A stretch of 64,000 nt of DNA from Adenanthera pavonina (GCA_026686845.1 JAIVEN010000007.1:35461001-35525000); one strand, 5' to 3'. Shown: positions 12,341 to 24,190, counted from the stretch's first letter. Notes: generated from the sequence alone by a model not told the origin. A program made the numbers and translations.

Positions 12341-13359
12341 TTTCATGATGTAAAAAACAACAAATATTGGTCTTAGATGAAGAGGCTATGTTCTATTTAA
12401 ATATAATGTCTTGAGTTTGAGATCTTATGTATACAAAAAACACCTTTAGAAAAGCTATATATCCATCGTTAGGGTTTGGTCTGACTTAGTTCAAATTATA
12501 GTCAAATCGTCTAACATAACTTTAGATAGTAGATGGTTTGCTAGAAAAAAAGAAAAAGTAAGAAAACTTTCAATCCCTACCTATATTTGCATCTTGATTC
12601 ATACATATATAGGAGTTAATCTTCCCATGAAATATATGGAAATCACATGGAAGCTTTTTGGATGTCAATTAATTCAATATTGCAAAGTACGTTTGGATGG
12701 TCTGAAAATCTAAAACTAACTGCGGATAGTAAACAGGAGGTTTGACTAATTCATTGTTGTTAGAATCAGATTGAACTAATAAAAAACTGGTCATGTCAGT
12801 TAGAAATTGATAAAAATCAATCTAATGTGTTTTGAAGCATTTGATTCAATTAACAGCGAACACACTTATATATACTCTCTTCGATCTTATTTATAGGTAA
12901 ATTTTTTTTTTCTTTTGATTTTTCTATTTATAAGAAAAAAAGAGAGAGTTAATATTGCATTAATTTTTTTTTACCAAAATTACTCTCCTTTATTTACACT
13001 ATTAAGAATCATAAGGTGCATCTTTAAAAGAAATTGTGAGAGAGATTATTTAAGAAGGGATAATTTTAAAAGAAATTGAAAATATAAAAAAGTAATTATT
13101 TTTAATTCATATCCTTAATACTTGTAAAATATTTTTTTTTCTTATAGAAGGAGGAGGGAGTACTAAGTTGACCACATTCATCAAAGGCACATGCCACATG
13201 GGAGCTTAATTTTTTAATTAATTTATAAAAAAGAGCAATATTAAAAAATATCACTATACAGATGTAAAGTCAACAACTCAACATGCCATTGCTTTTTATT
13301 AGAGTAAGTAGGCTAGGCGAATATATTTATATTTATTTATTAGAATAATTAGATAAACC
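12341..13359. other. Upstream intergenic region of receptor kinase copy 1, with a MITE relic
   Basis: At about 12876-13163 there is a MITE-like sequence beginning ACTCTCTTCGATCTTATTTA and ending GGAGGGAGTAC, with the same design as the relic at 27832-28098. Nothing else is recognised. No gene is seen. Confidence 0.45.
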
Positions 13360-13488
13360 TCCAATAATCCTTCTTGCTCCAATTCCTCACTCATTCCCTC
13401 TAATAATTTCCATCTGGCCCTTGTTTCTTCATTGTGGATGCCTCTTACTCATGACCAACCTTGATGGTGTTGGAATGGAGTAATTGCC
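13360..13488 (+). promoter_or_regulatory. Conserved leader / proximal promoter block of copy 1, with three uORFs
   Basis: About 110 bp upstream of the start are conserved in all three paralogs: CCAATAATCC (CCAATAAATCC in copy 3), TAATTTCCATCTGCCCC-like, GCCTCTKACTCAT and CCAACCTTG.TGGTGTTGG. In copy 1 only, new ATGs create upstream ORFs at 13438-13464 (8 residues), 13451-13483 (10 residues, which includes the ancestral ATG at 13475) and 13464-13589 (41 residues, overlapping the main start out of frame). Copies 2 and 3 have no ATG in the corresponding 75-95 bp. The transcription start was not determined. Confidence 0.55.
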
Positions 13489-16400
13489 ATGTCAAGCTCC
13501 AAACTTGCCTCTGTTTTCTTCTTCAGATCTCTACTTCTCTGTTTCTTCTCAGATTTTCCTTCAAACGCTCAGCTTATTCCTCAAGATGAAGGTATCTTTT
13601 CTCATTGCTGGTCTCTGCTTGTCGTTCGAGTTTTGTCATCATTAATGTCTTCTCTCTTTATGAGTACTATTAATTTTGCTGTTTACCCTGTTTTTAAATG
13701 TATTTTTACTTCCAGATTGCTTTTTTTTATCCATATTATAAGGCATTTTGTATTAATTACATGCATATTAAGGAAGTCATTTTTTCAACTGAAATTAATG
13801 CAAAAAGTATCCATATTTCTTATTTTACCTTTATTAAATATCTCATTCTATTATCATTATATGACTATAAATAATGAGAGGAAAAATTAAAGACAAGGAA
13901 AAATAGGAAAAGAAATATCCAATACCTTATATTTTGAATAAAAAACTTATCATATAAAATGTCTTATAATATAAATTATATGGAGTATAAATTTTCATCC
14001 CTTTTTTGTATTTGTGTTTTGAAGGGTGTTTCTTGATAAATTAGGATTCAGAAATTCTTCAATCTTCCCTTCTCATCTTGTTTTCCACTCATTTTGTGAT
14101 TGATAATTGTGGACCACAATGGCCATCGTACATCTAAATATATGTATGTATATATTTATAAGCTTGGAAACATGTGCTAGTTCTGTGCTTTAACATGAGC
14201 AACCTGGTCTGGCTATTTCATGCCTATTTAGATCAGGCTGATACAAATACCAGACATTTTATTGAGGAGTGAAAAGGTTGGGTCGAGCCGAGTCTTGAGC
14301 TAGACTAGCCAGACCCAAGGTAGATAATTTAAAAAAAAAAACAAATTAATCACCTATGAGAGAATGATGTTTTTTAATAGAGAAAGTATGAAGTTTCCTT
14401 TCGGTGGAACACCGGCACTAGGAGGGAATATGGGCCGGGTCGGGCCAGGTTTGACCTCTGCCCGATGCCTGGCCCGATGTTCTTCGGGTTGGTATCTGGC
14501 CAGTATCGGGCTGGCCTGATACTATATATATATTTTTTAAAAAATAAAAAAGTAAAAAAAATTATTTAATAATAAAAAATTTACTTATTTATACTTAAAA
14601 ATGTATTTTCTTAAAAAATAATCATGAAAAAAAAATAAAATTGTTCAAAATTTATGAATATTTAACCATTATACATTATTTTTATATAAATATTAAGTTA
14701 AAAAATTAATTCAAAATTTTAAAAAAAATTGAAACATTAAAATCTTAAAATGTTTTCATAATATTTACATAGTAATAATGTATAATGGTTAAATATTCAT
14801 AAATTCTACAAAATCAATTAAGATATATAAAATAATTAAAAAAATTAAAAATATATATATATATATATAGGTCGGGCCGGCCCGGGGCTAGGGTGCCTGG
14901 CCCTAACCCCGGCCCAACCCGGTTGGCCCGATGTGGTCGGACTGGGCCGGTCCAACCAGACACCAGGCCAACTTATCCAACCCTAACCGGCACTATAATG
15001 CACTGAGAAAGATAGACAATCTATGTCTATCAATAAAGGGATGATTGTTTGCTCCTATCTTTGAAACGGAGTTAATTTCCCTACTTTGTACATTTTGTAA
15101 GTATTTTTAGTTATCTTTACCCCAAAAAAAGGGAATTCCAAGAATAACTGTGGTCTCCAGCACATTGTTTCAATCAATTCTCATTGGATGCTAGAAAAAA
15201 AATCAATTCTCTTTGACCTAGGTATAGCTTTCTCTTCTCCTGAGGTCTCTTTAGTTATTAATTCATTAATTCATTAATTAGTTAAATAATTAATTAATGA
15301 CTTCTCTCTCTTTCTTTCAACCTTTATCATTTTTCAAGATGTCTTTTTTTTAATATTTAATCTGGGTTGTGTTAATTTTTTTTAATTCTGCATGAGTGAC
15401 TTGATGGTCCATTAAAAATAGGACTAAACCCAGCCCAAGTCGCAATGTCCAACTAGACCAACTATTGTGCGGGATTGGGCCGAATCCAAGGTTTAAATTA
15501 TGAGTCTGTGGTAGAATTGGGCTTTGGGTTAGCATCCAACCCATATGAACTCCTAATCATAACCATCGATATATTAATACATCGCTAAAACAAATAAAAT
15601 TATAATAAATCATATTATTTCTTATATTTCAAGTAATATATAAAAAAAAGTATATTTTTGTGAAGTTGAAAAGCCATTTTTCCTTTTCTAGATTTTGAAA
15701 ATTGGATTTCGGTTGCTTTGGTTAATAATTGTGTTAGCTTTTTTCCTTTTCTTAGTTTACATAAAAGCTTGATTAATAAATATTATAGACAAGTTCAACT
15801 TATTGTACATTGAATATAATGAAAAATTAATGTGTGTACTTGTGATGCAGTGAAGGCTCTGCAGGCAATATCTGATAAACTCACAAATGTGAATTGGAAG
15901 GTCACACAAAGATCATGTAACAGTGGAGATGGGTTTAATAACCTCTTTACTTCATCATCTGAAATCACCAGGAATGTCACTTGCAATTGCACTTTTCAAA
16001 ACAGCACCGTTTGTCATGTCACTAATATGTATGTCTTCTTCTTCCTACCATTATATTTATTGTCCAGAGAAAACTTACATACTTAGCTTTAGGATATTTA
16101 ATGTCCTTGTATCCAATTAAATGTTGTCACATAGATTTTTTTTACACCTCATCTCTCTCACTCATCTAATAGTGTTATCTCACTGTTGCCCATTAGAAAG
16201 ATTAAAAAGAAAAAAAAGCTCATCTTTGTCGCTTGCTTACTCTCCGTTTGGATGAGGGAAAAATAGGAGGAGGAGAAAATTTAGGGAGAAAACAAGAAAG
16301 AACCTAGACATCTCCTTATCTAGGTTCCTCCTTATTTTCCCTCCTCATATTCCTTTCCCCTATTTTCTCCTTATTCCAAATAAAGCCTTAATCTCTAACC

Positions 16401-19400
16401 AAAAACCTATCATGCACATTCTTTGTCTGCACATACCATTTCTTGGTGGCTGCATCATCCTTGCGCCTCCTGCTATCACAATTTCAATCTCTCATGGCTT
16501 ATGTTAACATTAATGTGTCTTCATGGATTTGTGTTTGTGTTTGTCTTCATGGGATTAGGAACGGTTGGGTGGTTTGGAAAAGTGGGATTCTCTTAGTGTT
16601 GTTATTGATGTGAACATGTTAAAATTTTTAAATCGTAGATGGAAGGATAGGGACTGATTGCTGGGGTTCAAGCATACCCCTCGTGCTTCCAACCGTGTTT
16701 CTAATAAATGGGCTCTATATTTGAGGAAAACAAAATGTTACAAGGAGGAAATCCCTCATTGTGCAAGAGATTTGTTATATGATGATTGTGATGGGATAAT
16801 AATCCCCTATGAGTCTTATCAAGAGTAATTTATTGGGCTAAGCCCTCCTTTTCCACCAAAAAAAATTTTAAATACTAGTAAGTAGAGAGCAATCAAACAT
16901 TAGAAAAACAGGAAAAGATTAAACTTGTTTTACCCTTCGCACCTCAAGCTACTCACTCTTTCTGTACCATCCAAGAATAGGAAAATATTTTTTCATGGAT
17001 GAAGAATATTTTCATGGTGAGAAACCATAATAGAACTCTTGTTGCACCATGCAATATTAGGAGGGGGGGGGGATGGTGGGGAAGAAGGAGAGAGATTGAG
17101 AACGAAATTGGCATGAAGGTTTCAAATGACTGGTTTGAGTTCCACAACCAGGAGAGAGAGAGAGGGGGTGGGGAAGAAGAAGAGATATTAAAATCCATGA
17201 AGATGAGTTTTTTTTTTAAAAAATTTTTCTAATATCTAATAGTGAGATAATACTATTAGATGAGTGGGAGTGATTTGTTGTAAAAAAAATCCATGTGACA
17301 ATATTTAATTGGATACGAGAACGTTAAGTATGTCAAGCTAAATATGTACGTTTTCTCCTCCATGTTTTTTTTTTTGCCAACATTGTTATTCATTGTTGAA
17401 TGAATTATATTCTTGTTATGAATATTTAATACTATTGCTTGGATTAGGAAATATTGTGCTAAAAATGAATGATTTGGAAATAAGTAATGTTTATGTCACT
17501 ATAAACTATTAAATTTGACTTTAAAATCAGTAATAAATTTAAGAATGCAATATTGATCATTTTAAAATTAAGAAAACCAACTGAAAACATATGAAATTTT
17601 ATGAAAAACATATTTAAAAATATATAAATAATGTTTGGTTTATGTATTTTTAACTATCATAAAAGTTTACAATTTAACGAGGTTGAAGTTCGAAGAATGA
17701 CAAAAATAAATAAAAGAAAAAGAAAAGATAGCTTTAAGTTTCTTTCTAAAAAAACAAATAGAGAACAAAATCATGTATACATACCAAATCTACGGAGTTC
17801 GAATTGCGTTAGTTTGCAGAATAAAAATAAATTATTTTAAATAAATTTTGGGAGTTTAAATCAATATATGTAATATAAAACCTGTATTACCCTACATTAT
17901 AACATGTTTAGTCATCTAAAAAGAAGTAAATTATATCAATGAAACCGGCAAACTTTTTCGAGTGAATAATTTGAACAAAATAACTCATTTTCTTGATCGT
18001 ACACAAACCTAGGACTTCTTTAAATGTTATGTATTTTAGTTTTTTTTTATTAGTGATTAATGATGCAACTATTTGTCGTTGATAGCTTGTTGAAAAGCCA
18101 AAATATATCAGGAGAAATATCCAGTGAGTTTGGAAATCTCACCCAACTGACTGAACTGTAAGTGATTGTTTCCGCTTTTTTCTTTTGTTTTGCTAATTTG
18201 CATTCATAATCATTGTGTGAAAGCATCAAAATTGGCCAAAGACTGACAGAAATTTACTGTATTGAGCAGTGATTTCTCTCTTAATTATCTCAGTGGCACA
18301 ATTCCAACATCTTTTAAGCGCATCCCTCTTGTCACTCTGTAAGTTATCATGTATTGCTGTATTTTCGTGCTCTGTATGAACAAGACATGGAAATAGTAAG
18401 TTACATTATTTGTCATGTATGTGTATTTGCAAATTGAAATCATTCATGTACACTTGCTTCAGGTCCCTTGTGGGGAATCGAATTAGTGGTTCAATCCCTA
18501 CAGAATTTGGTGAAATTGCTAGTCTGCTAGATCTGTAAGTTATGGAGTTAAAGCCAATGTCTTTTTGAAATTGAGAAAGAAAAAAGGATGGTACTGAAGC
18601 TGAATAAGTTTGTATTAATATTTACAGGATCCTAGAAGATAATATGCTTGGAGGACCTCTTCCCCAGAGTCTTGGAAATTTGAGCAACTTACGGAGAATG
18701 TAAGTTGCCCTTTGTTCTTCTAGCAATCTTCATTTGTGGCTTTTCAATTTCTAATTTTTCCATTCTATTTTTTCCTCCATTTTCTTTTGGGGCTACATGA
18801 TATATATATATATATATATATGTCATTTCATTTTGATTTTCCGATGCTTAACTTTGTCTTTGTATGGATCTGCAGACGTCTTTCTGCAAATAATTTTACC
18901 GGGACAATACCAGAAACATTTGGTAATCTAAAGAACTTAACTGATTTGTAAGTGATATCGTGTGAAAAACTATTGTGTTTAGCTTTTTAGTTTTGATTTT
19001 ATAAATACTTAGGCCTTTGTTAAATACTGAGACCACTCCCAACTTCTGTAGTTCCATTGATGGAAGCTCTTTATCAGGAAAGATACCAAGTTTTATTGGG
19101 AATTGGACCAAAATCTTTTATATGTGAGTATACTTCCACTTTAATGTTTCTTCTTGTTGGAGATGAAGCTAATATGTTCAATTTCTTTTCATCTTTTTTT
19201 AAGTGAATTTTACTTTTTTTGTTAGGGATATGGAGGGCACAGGCATGGAAGGCCCAATTCCTTCCACTATATCCTTGTTGAAAAATTTGAGAGAACTGTC
19301 GGTGCTAATTTTTCCTTTTAAGCATATACATTGTAAAATTGTTTTGGAATTTAATCTTGGATTATTTTCCATTTATTGAGGAGACATTTTGACTTCAGGA

Positions 19401-22400
19401 GAATATCCGACTTAAGTGGAACAACAACTATGACATTTCCAGATTTGAAGGATTCGAAGAGTTTGGTTCGACTGTGAGTTGAAAACTTCTCTTTCATTAT
19501 GCCAAGAGCTCTATCATTGATTTGAGTTTCATATGAAGTGGCTTATATCCCCCAGTTCTATAACTTCAGGATATTGAGAAATAGCTTAATTACTGGTCCC
19601 ATTCCAAAGTATATTGGCGAAATGACAAGCTTAAAGACTTTGTAAGTTGCATCATATGGTTTTTTTTTTTTTTGCCAGCATCATATGGGTATTTCATTGG
19701 TTATAGATTGTTGAAATTATATTTTCTGTTCTATATTTTATTGATGAATTTAAGGCTTTCCCCCAACCATTTCCTATAATCCAATTATGCTATTCTCGGT
19801 TTTTTAGGTTGGCTAATTGATTTCTGGTTTACTGATTTGTGTCATACATATTTCGTCTTCTTTGTAGGGACCTGAGCTTTAACAGGTTGACTGGTTCAAT
19901 CCCTGATTCATTTCAGAACTTGAATTTTAATCACATGTGAGCAAACATTTGCATTTGCTGGCAAGAAGTGTAACAGAAAAGAATGTGGATATTCTATCAA
20001 TAATATTCCCTAGAAAGTTTTAATTGCTTTGACTTCATTGTTTTTAACTTTGTGGAATCACCAATGGTACTGACATTAATCAATGATGCAGGTTTCTAAC
20101 AAACAATTACCTGAGTGGAGTGATTCCAGAATGGGTGTTGGAGTACAAATATAATATGTTAGGCTTTTTCCTTAATATTGCTCTATTTGCAAAGTCTAGA
20201 GTCACCTCTATTGCTGAAGAACTAAATATTTTATCTCATAATATTTTTCTTTCAGTGATTTATCTTACAACAATTTTACTGAGGCTTCTACACCTAATTG
20301 CCAGCTCTTGGATGTGTAAGCTTCTCTTTGCTTGTCAATTACATAAGCATTCCAAACTCATCTGTGTATGTTAATACTTGATACTGACTATGTACTGTTA
20401 CTGATGGATAGGAACTTGGCTTCTAGTCTCTCATCTTCGGCAAACACTTCGTAAGTTCTTTCACATGGTCTATCTATTTTAAATTTTTAGTTTTAGTCAT
20501 TTTTTCTCTTCCAATCATCTGTTGAAACAAATTATTCATCTTGTAGAATATTTTGTCTGAAGAAAGGCTTACCTTGTGCAGGAGAACCTCAGTGTGAGTT
20601 GAGACTTAGTAAATCAATCATATGTTTTCATGCACCACAAAATTTTTGTTATGTGAAGCTATGATATTTTCTTGTAGTTAATCTGTGATAATATTTTAAT
20701 TATGTAGATTATTCGTTGTTCATAAATTGTGGAGGACCCAAGATGGATTTCGAGGGGAAAGAATATGAAGAAGATCTCAATCGAGATGGCACTTCATTTT
20801 TTAATTTAAAAGATAAATGGGCTTATAGCAGCACAGGAACATATATATATAATGATAGAGCTGATTATGTAGCGACAAATACATTTTCTTTGAATATTAA
20901 TGGCTCAGCATACTACCAAACAGCCCGCCTTAGCCCTCAGTCGCTTAGGTACTATGGCTTCTGCATGATGAAGGGTAGTTATAACATAAAGCTCCATTTT
21001 GCTGAGATAATGTTTTCGGATGACCAAACATTTAGCAGCCTTGGTATGCGCATATTCGATGTTTCAGTTCAAGTGAGTAATAAAGAAGCATACTTTGTTA
21101 GATTGTTTCAGTTGATTCTTAGACTTTCATCATATGTCGTATCTGGTTTTGCTAGAAAATGGAAGTTTTGAAGTTAGAAATGTTGTATTGCCTTTTGGCA
21201 GGGTTTTAAATACTTGAAAGATTTTAACATTGCTAAGGAGGCTGGTGGAGTTGGTAAGGGCATCACTAAGGAATATAAAATTGATGTGAATGATACCACC
21301 CTGGAGATCCATCTATACTGGACAGGGAAAGGTACTACTGCGATTCCCAATAGAGGTGTATATGGACCTCTAATATCTGCTATCACTGTGACCCCAAGTA
21401 AGAATTTCTCACATTATTAACTTCATATGTCCTTATAAACTACCTTGATGTCATCCAATATAAGCATTTATTCTTGGTTGTAGACTTCAAAGTACCTTCA
21501 AAAGGTTTGTCTGCTGGGGCTATCGTTGGAATTGTGGTTGGATCATGTGTATTCGTCATACTAGTACTCATTGTCCTTCGAAAGAAGGGTTTTCTTGGTG
21601 GGAAAGTTCCAAAAGACTTAGGTAATATTTGAGTCCAAATGTAAACTATTTTGGGCTCTTGAAATTTATATTTTACTAATAAAATGGTCAAATTTGCTAG
21701 CAGTCAAGAAGCAAGATGAATATACATTAATAAATTGCATATCTCCAAAGAGATAAAATGGTGATAATTTGTTAAAAAGGTAGTTTGGTTTTTTCATCCA
21801 TGGCTAATTAAAACTATGTTGTCTTAATTTTGGTAATCTCTTTGCCTTTCTTTCTCCTTTCATTTGTTCACACTTATCCTCTTCCATGTTGCAGAACTTT
21901 TAGATCTTAAGACAGGTTATTTTTCTCTAAGACAAATTAAAAATGCCACTGATAACTTTGACCCAGCAAATAAGATAGGAGAAGGAGGCTTTGGACCTGT
22001 GTACAAGGTAACGAGATTTTGAAATATCGGAGCATGACACATATGCTTATGATACTAATTTAGATTGCTTTTATCACAGGGTGTATTGTCAGATGGTGTT
22101 GCAATTGCTATTAAGCAGCTCTCTTCCAAATCAAAGCAAGGAAACCGTGAATTTGTAAATGAAATAGGACTAATATCTGCATTGCAACATCCAAATCTTG
22201 TGAAGCTTTATGGGTGTTGCGTTGAAGGAAATCAATTATTGCTTATTTATGAATACATGGAAAACAATAGTCTTGCTCGAGCACTTTTTGGTAAATTCTT
22301 TATCGGTTGTATGTGAAATTCTCTATTTCCAAATTGCAATGTAACTTAAAAGACATTTTCCTTGTCTTGGTTTCCTTAATTTTTAGGTCGTGAAGAACTA

Positions 22401-23621
22401 AGGATACACTTGGATTGGCACACAAGAATGAAGATTTGTCTCGGGATAGCGAGGGGATTAGCTTATCTTCACGAGGAATCAAGGTTGAAAATAGTTCACA
22501 GGGACATTAAGGCAACGAACATCTTACTTGATAAGGATCTGAATGCCAAAATCTCCGACTTTGGTTTAGCAAAGCTCGATGAAGAGGAGAATTCCCATAT
22601 CAACACACGAATAGCTGGAACAATGTTTGTATTATGCTATATTAAATTATTCTATACTTGGTTGATCGTTAATTATTATAGAAAGCTTCTTCAACATACA
22701 CTGGCTTGCTTTGTGATATATGATCTGACTATTGCATTAAGCCATACTCATTCCAATGATCCTGGAAACATAAATATTTCATGTTTGTTTCGAAATATCA
22801 CTAACAATCATTGTTTGTTTTCTTTTTAGTGGTTATATGGCTCCTGAATATGCAATGAGAGGTTATTTGACTGACAAGGCAGATGTTTATAGTTTTGGAG
22901 TCGTTGCTTTGGAGATTGTTAGCGGAAAGAACAACACAAATTATAGGTCAAAGGATGATTTTGTTTATCTTCTTGATTGGGTAAATTATTTTTTTTATTG
23001 CTATGAGTTTCTAATAACTGTTGTTCAAGAGCATTTAGGTTTATAGTAATATCACTCCCTTTATCTTCTAAAAAAATTAAACAATACTAAAAGTATTTTC
23101 ATTAATAATACACCAAGCTTAATTTACTTTAAAAAAAAAAAACAGGTGTAGTAGCTAGAGTCTCTTTTTCATTTTCATCTTTTTTGGTAAAATCTTGATC
23201 AATACATCTTTGCATGCCATTGAAGGCCTATGTTCTACAAGAACAAGGAAACCTCTTGGAACTAGTGGATCTACGTCTTGGTTCAAGCTATTCCCAAGAT
23301 GAGGCCATGAGAATGCTGAACTTGTCTCTCTTGTGCACCAGCCCATCTCCCAGCCTCAGACCATCCATGTCATCTGTAGTGAGCATGCTTGAAGGAAAAA
23401 TCCCAATCCAAGCACCAGTAATCAAGCACAGAGATTCAAACCAGGATCAGGATGCAAGGTTCAAAGCCTTTGAGATGCTATCACATGACAGCCAAACATC
23501 TATAATCTCTCAAGAAAGTATGGAGCAAAGGGGCAAGTCAATGGATGGGCCATGGGCTGACTCCTCCATGTCTCTTCCAAGCAGAGATGATTATTATTCT
23601 TCATCCAGTACGCTTCTTTGA
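13489..23621 (+). CDS. LRR-malectin receptor-like Ser/Thr kinase, LRR-VIII-2 family, copy 1 (24 exons, 1005 aa)
   Basis: Predicted plasma-membrane receptor kinase. Exons: 13489-13591, 15851-16028, 18086-18157, 18270-18338, 18463-18534, 18628-18699, 18876-18947, 19052-19123, 19226-19297, 19399-19473, 19570-19641, 19868-19936, 20092-20157, 20256-20315, 20412-20450, 20547-20593, 20708-21072, 21202-21397, 21484-21621, 21895-22007, 22080-22290, 22387-22624, 22830-22980, 23226-23621 (stop). All borders are GT..AG and the frame stays open (3018 nt). Residues 1-28 are a signal peptide with an unusual Arg in its core. LRRs follow on about 72-nt exons. Malectin is at about 404-590 (FINCGG to ITVTP), the membrane helix at about 600-622 and the kinase at about 656-930, with GEGGFG, Lys686, HRD Asp784 and DFG Asp802, so it is probably active. 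The Ser-rich tail ends SSTLL. The ancestral ATG (13475) is followed by TAA; a 2-bp insertion and a new ATG at 13489 move the start. Relatives include Arabidopsis LIK1 and RFK1. The ligand is unknown. Confidence 0.93.
13729..13989. mobile_element. MITE (family B) in intron 1 of copy 1
   Basis: The intron-1 sequence matches the paralogs up to TTACTTCCAGAT and again after about 13990 (GGGTGTTTCTTGAT), so the interval is an insertion specific to copy 1. Its right end, AATGTCTTATAATATAAATT followed by ATGGAGTATAA, and its inverted CATATTATAAG left end match the MITE at 5741-6040. The left end has lost the outermost bases. Confidence 0.65.
14419..14985. mobile_element. 567-bp non-autonomous hAT MITE in intron 1 of copy 1
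   Basis: The flanking 8-mers are identical: ACCGGCAC at 14411-14418 and at 14986-14993. The element starts TAGGAGGGAATATGGGCC and ends CCAACCCTA. Both ends are GC-rich and loosely inverted (GGGCCGGGTCGGGCC at the left; GGGCCGGCCCG and CTGGGCCGG at the right), and the centre is AT-rich. It is absent from intron 1 of the other two paralogs. It has no coding capacity. Confidence 0.85.
15172..15211. repeat. Micro-insertion with an 11-bp flanking duplication
   Basis: AATCAATTCTC at 15172-15182 is repeated exactly at 15201-15211. The 18 bp between them are a short unique stretch plus six A residues (ATTGGATGCTAG then A6). It lies in intron 1 of copy 1. Confidence 0.6.
16067..17357. mobile_element. 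1.3-kb TIR element in intron 2 of copy 1
   Basis: The first about 150 bp (GAGAAAACTTACATACTTAG, then TTGTATCCAATTAAATGTTG and a TCATCTAATAGTGTTATCTC box) recur inverted at the right end, finishing GTTTTCTC at 17357. The intron is 2057 bp here but only 333 and 481 bp in copies 2 and 3, which lack the insert. Long TIRs and the size suggest a Mutator-like non-autonomous element, but the exact borders and target duplication remain unclear. Inside are a small inverted-repeat sequence (about 16236-16390), an L1 3' end and a G-rich purine tract (17060-17190). Confidence 0.75.
16555..16868 (+). mobile_element. L1-type LINE 3' fragment (RNase H end) nested in the intron-2 TIR element
   Basis: Reading with one internal stop gives DSLSVVIDVNMLKFL, RRWKDRD and KHTPRASNRVSNKWAL, the pattern of the C-terminal RNase H domain of plant L1 LINEs (compare the usual HTPREANRVAD). 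It ends with FIGLSPPFPPK and a run of eight A, consistent with a poly(A) tail at about 16858-16865. It is heavily 5'-truncated and lies within the TIR element, either inserted or captured. Confidence 0.6.
19649..19688. repeat. Micro-insertion in intron 11 of copy 1 (11-bp duplication, empty sites known)
   Basis: GCATCATATGG at 19649-19659 is repeated at 19678-19688. Between them are 18 bp: fourteen T then GCCA. The same intron in copy 2 (around 34006) and copy 3 (around 57735) has a single copy of the target (GCATCATCTGG, GTATCATATGG), so these act as natural empty sites. Confidence 0.85.
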
Positions 23622-23697
23622 GATTAACATTATGTCCAATTAGGTCATATGAGTGAGAAAGAAAACTTGCATGTACTTTTCAGTTCTTTCGTAAAAG

Positions 23698-23703
23698 AAT
23701 AAA
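23698..23703 (+). promoter_or_regulatory. Candidate poly(A) signal of copy 1
   Basis: A canonical AATAAA lies 77 bp after the stop codon. Copies 2 and 3 do not show the exact hexamer in this interval. Confidence 0.4.
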
Positions 23704-24190
23704 CATAAATAGTAGAGTGATAGATGTATATATCCAATCTCAAGGAAAAGCCTTGCTAACAAATGCATATATGAGCAGTAACTCTTACTGTGGCATATAT
23801 ATAAGAGATTGGAAAAGATAGTTCCTATGGCATATAAGAAATTGTTAAGGATCAGATAGGTTTTAGAATTGCTGCTACTTGCTAACAAATGAGCAATAAC
23901 TCTTATACTTTTTTGTATTTTTTGAACATGTTTGCTGCCCTGAGTTTCCAATGCTGAAGTTATATTGTATGAAGGATCTCTTTGTACAAGTAATAAGACT
24001 TTGGAATTGGGCCTTGTGCTGTTGGATAGAAAGAGCGAAAGCCATATGAGAGGAGAGAGCAAAGAATTGGGCCCAGGACCAAGTCAGTTCTTGAACTAGC
24101 ATGCATTTCACAGCTAGAACGTACGTACTTCTTTCCTACGTACTACCTCAATTTTAAAATATATTTTTCGGTCAGGGTAATGTGCCTACG

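Noticed and set aside
13592..13890. Read-through of copy 1 exon 1 into a 133-residue frame
   Set aside because: The extension runs past a GT donor at 13592 into a MITE. Copies 2 and 3 splice at the same donor, and the spliced frame joins perfectly to exon 2.
17370..17386. T-run followed by GCCA at the right border of the intron-2 TIR element, similar to the micro-insertions
   Set aside because: No convincing flanking duplication was found around it, so it was not added to the micro-insertion set.
18801..18823. TA dinucleotide runs here and at about 10127, 30210, 30352, 31802, 53230 and 54466
   Set aside because: Ordinary plant microsatellites. No symmetry or association beyond their AT-rich surroundings.
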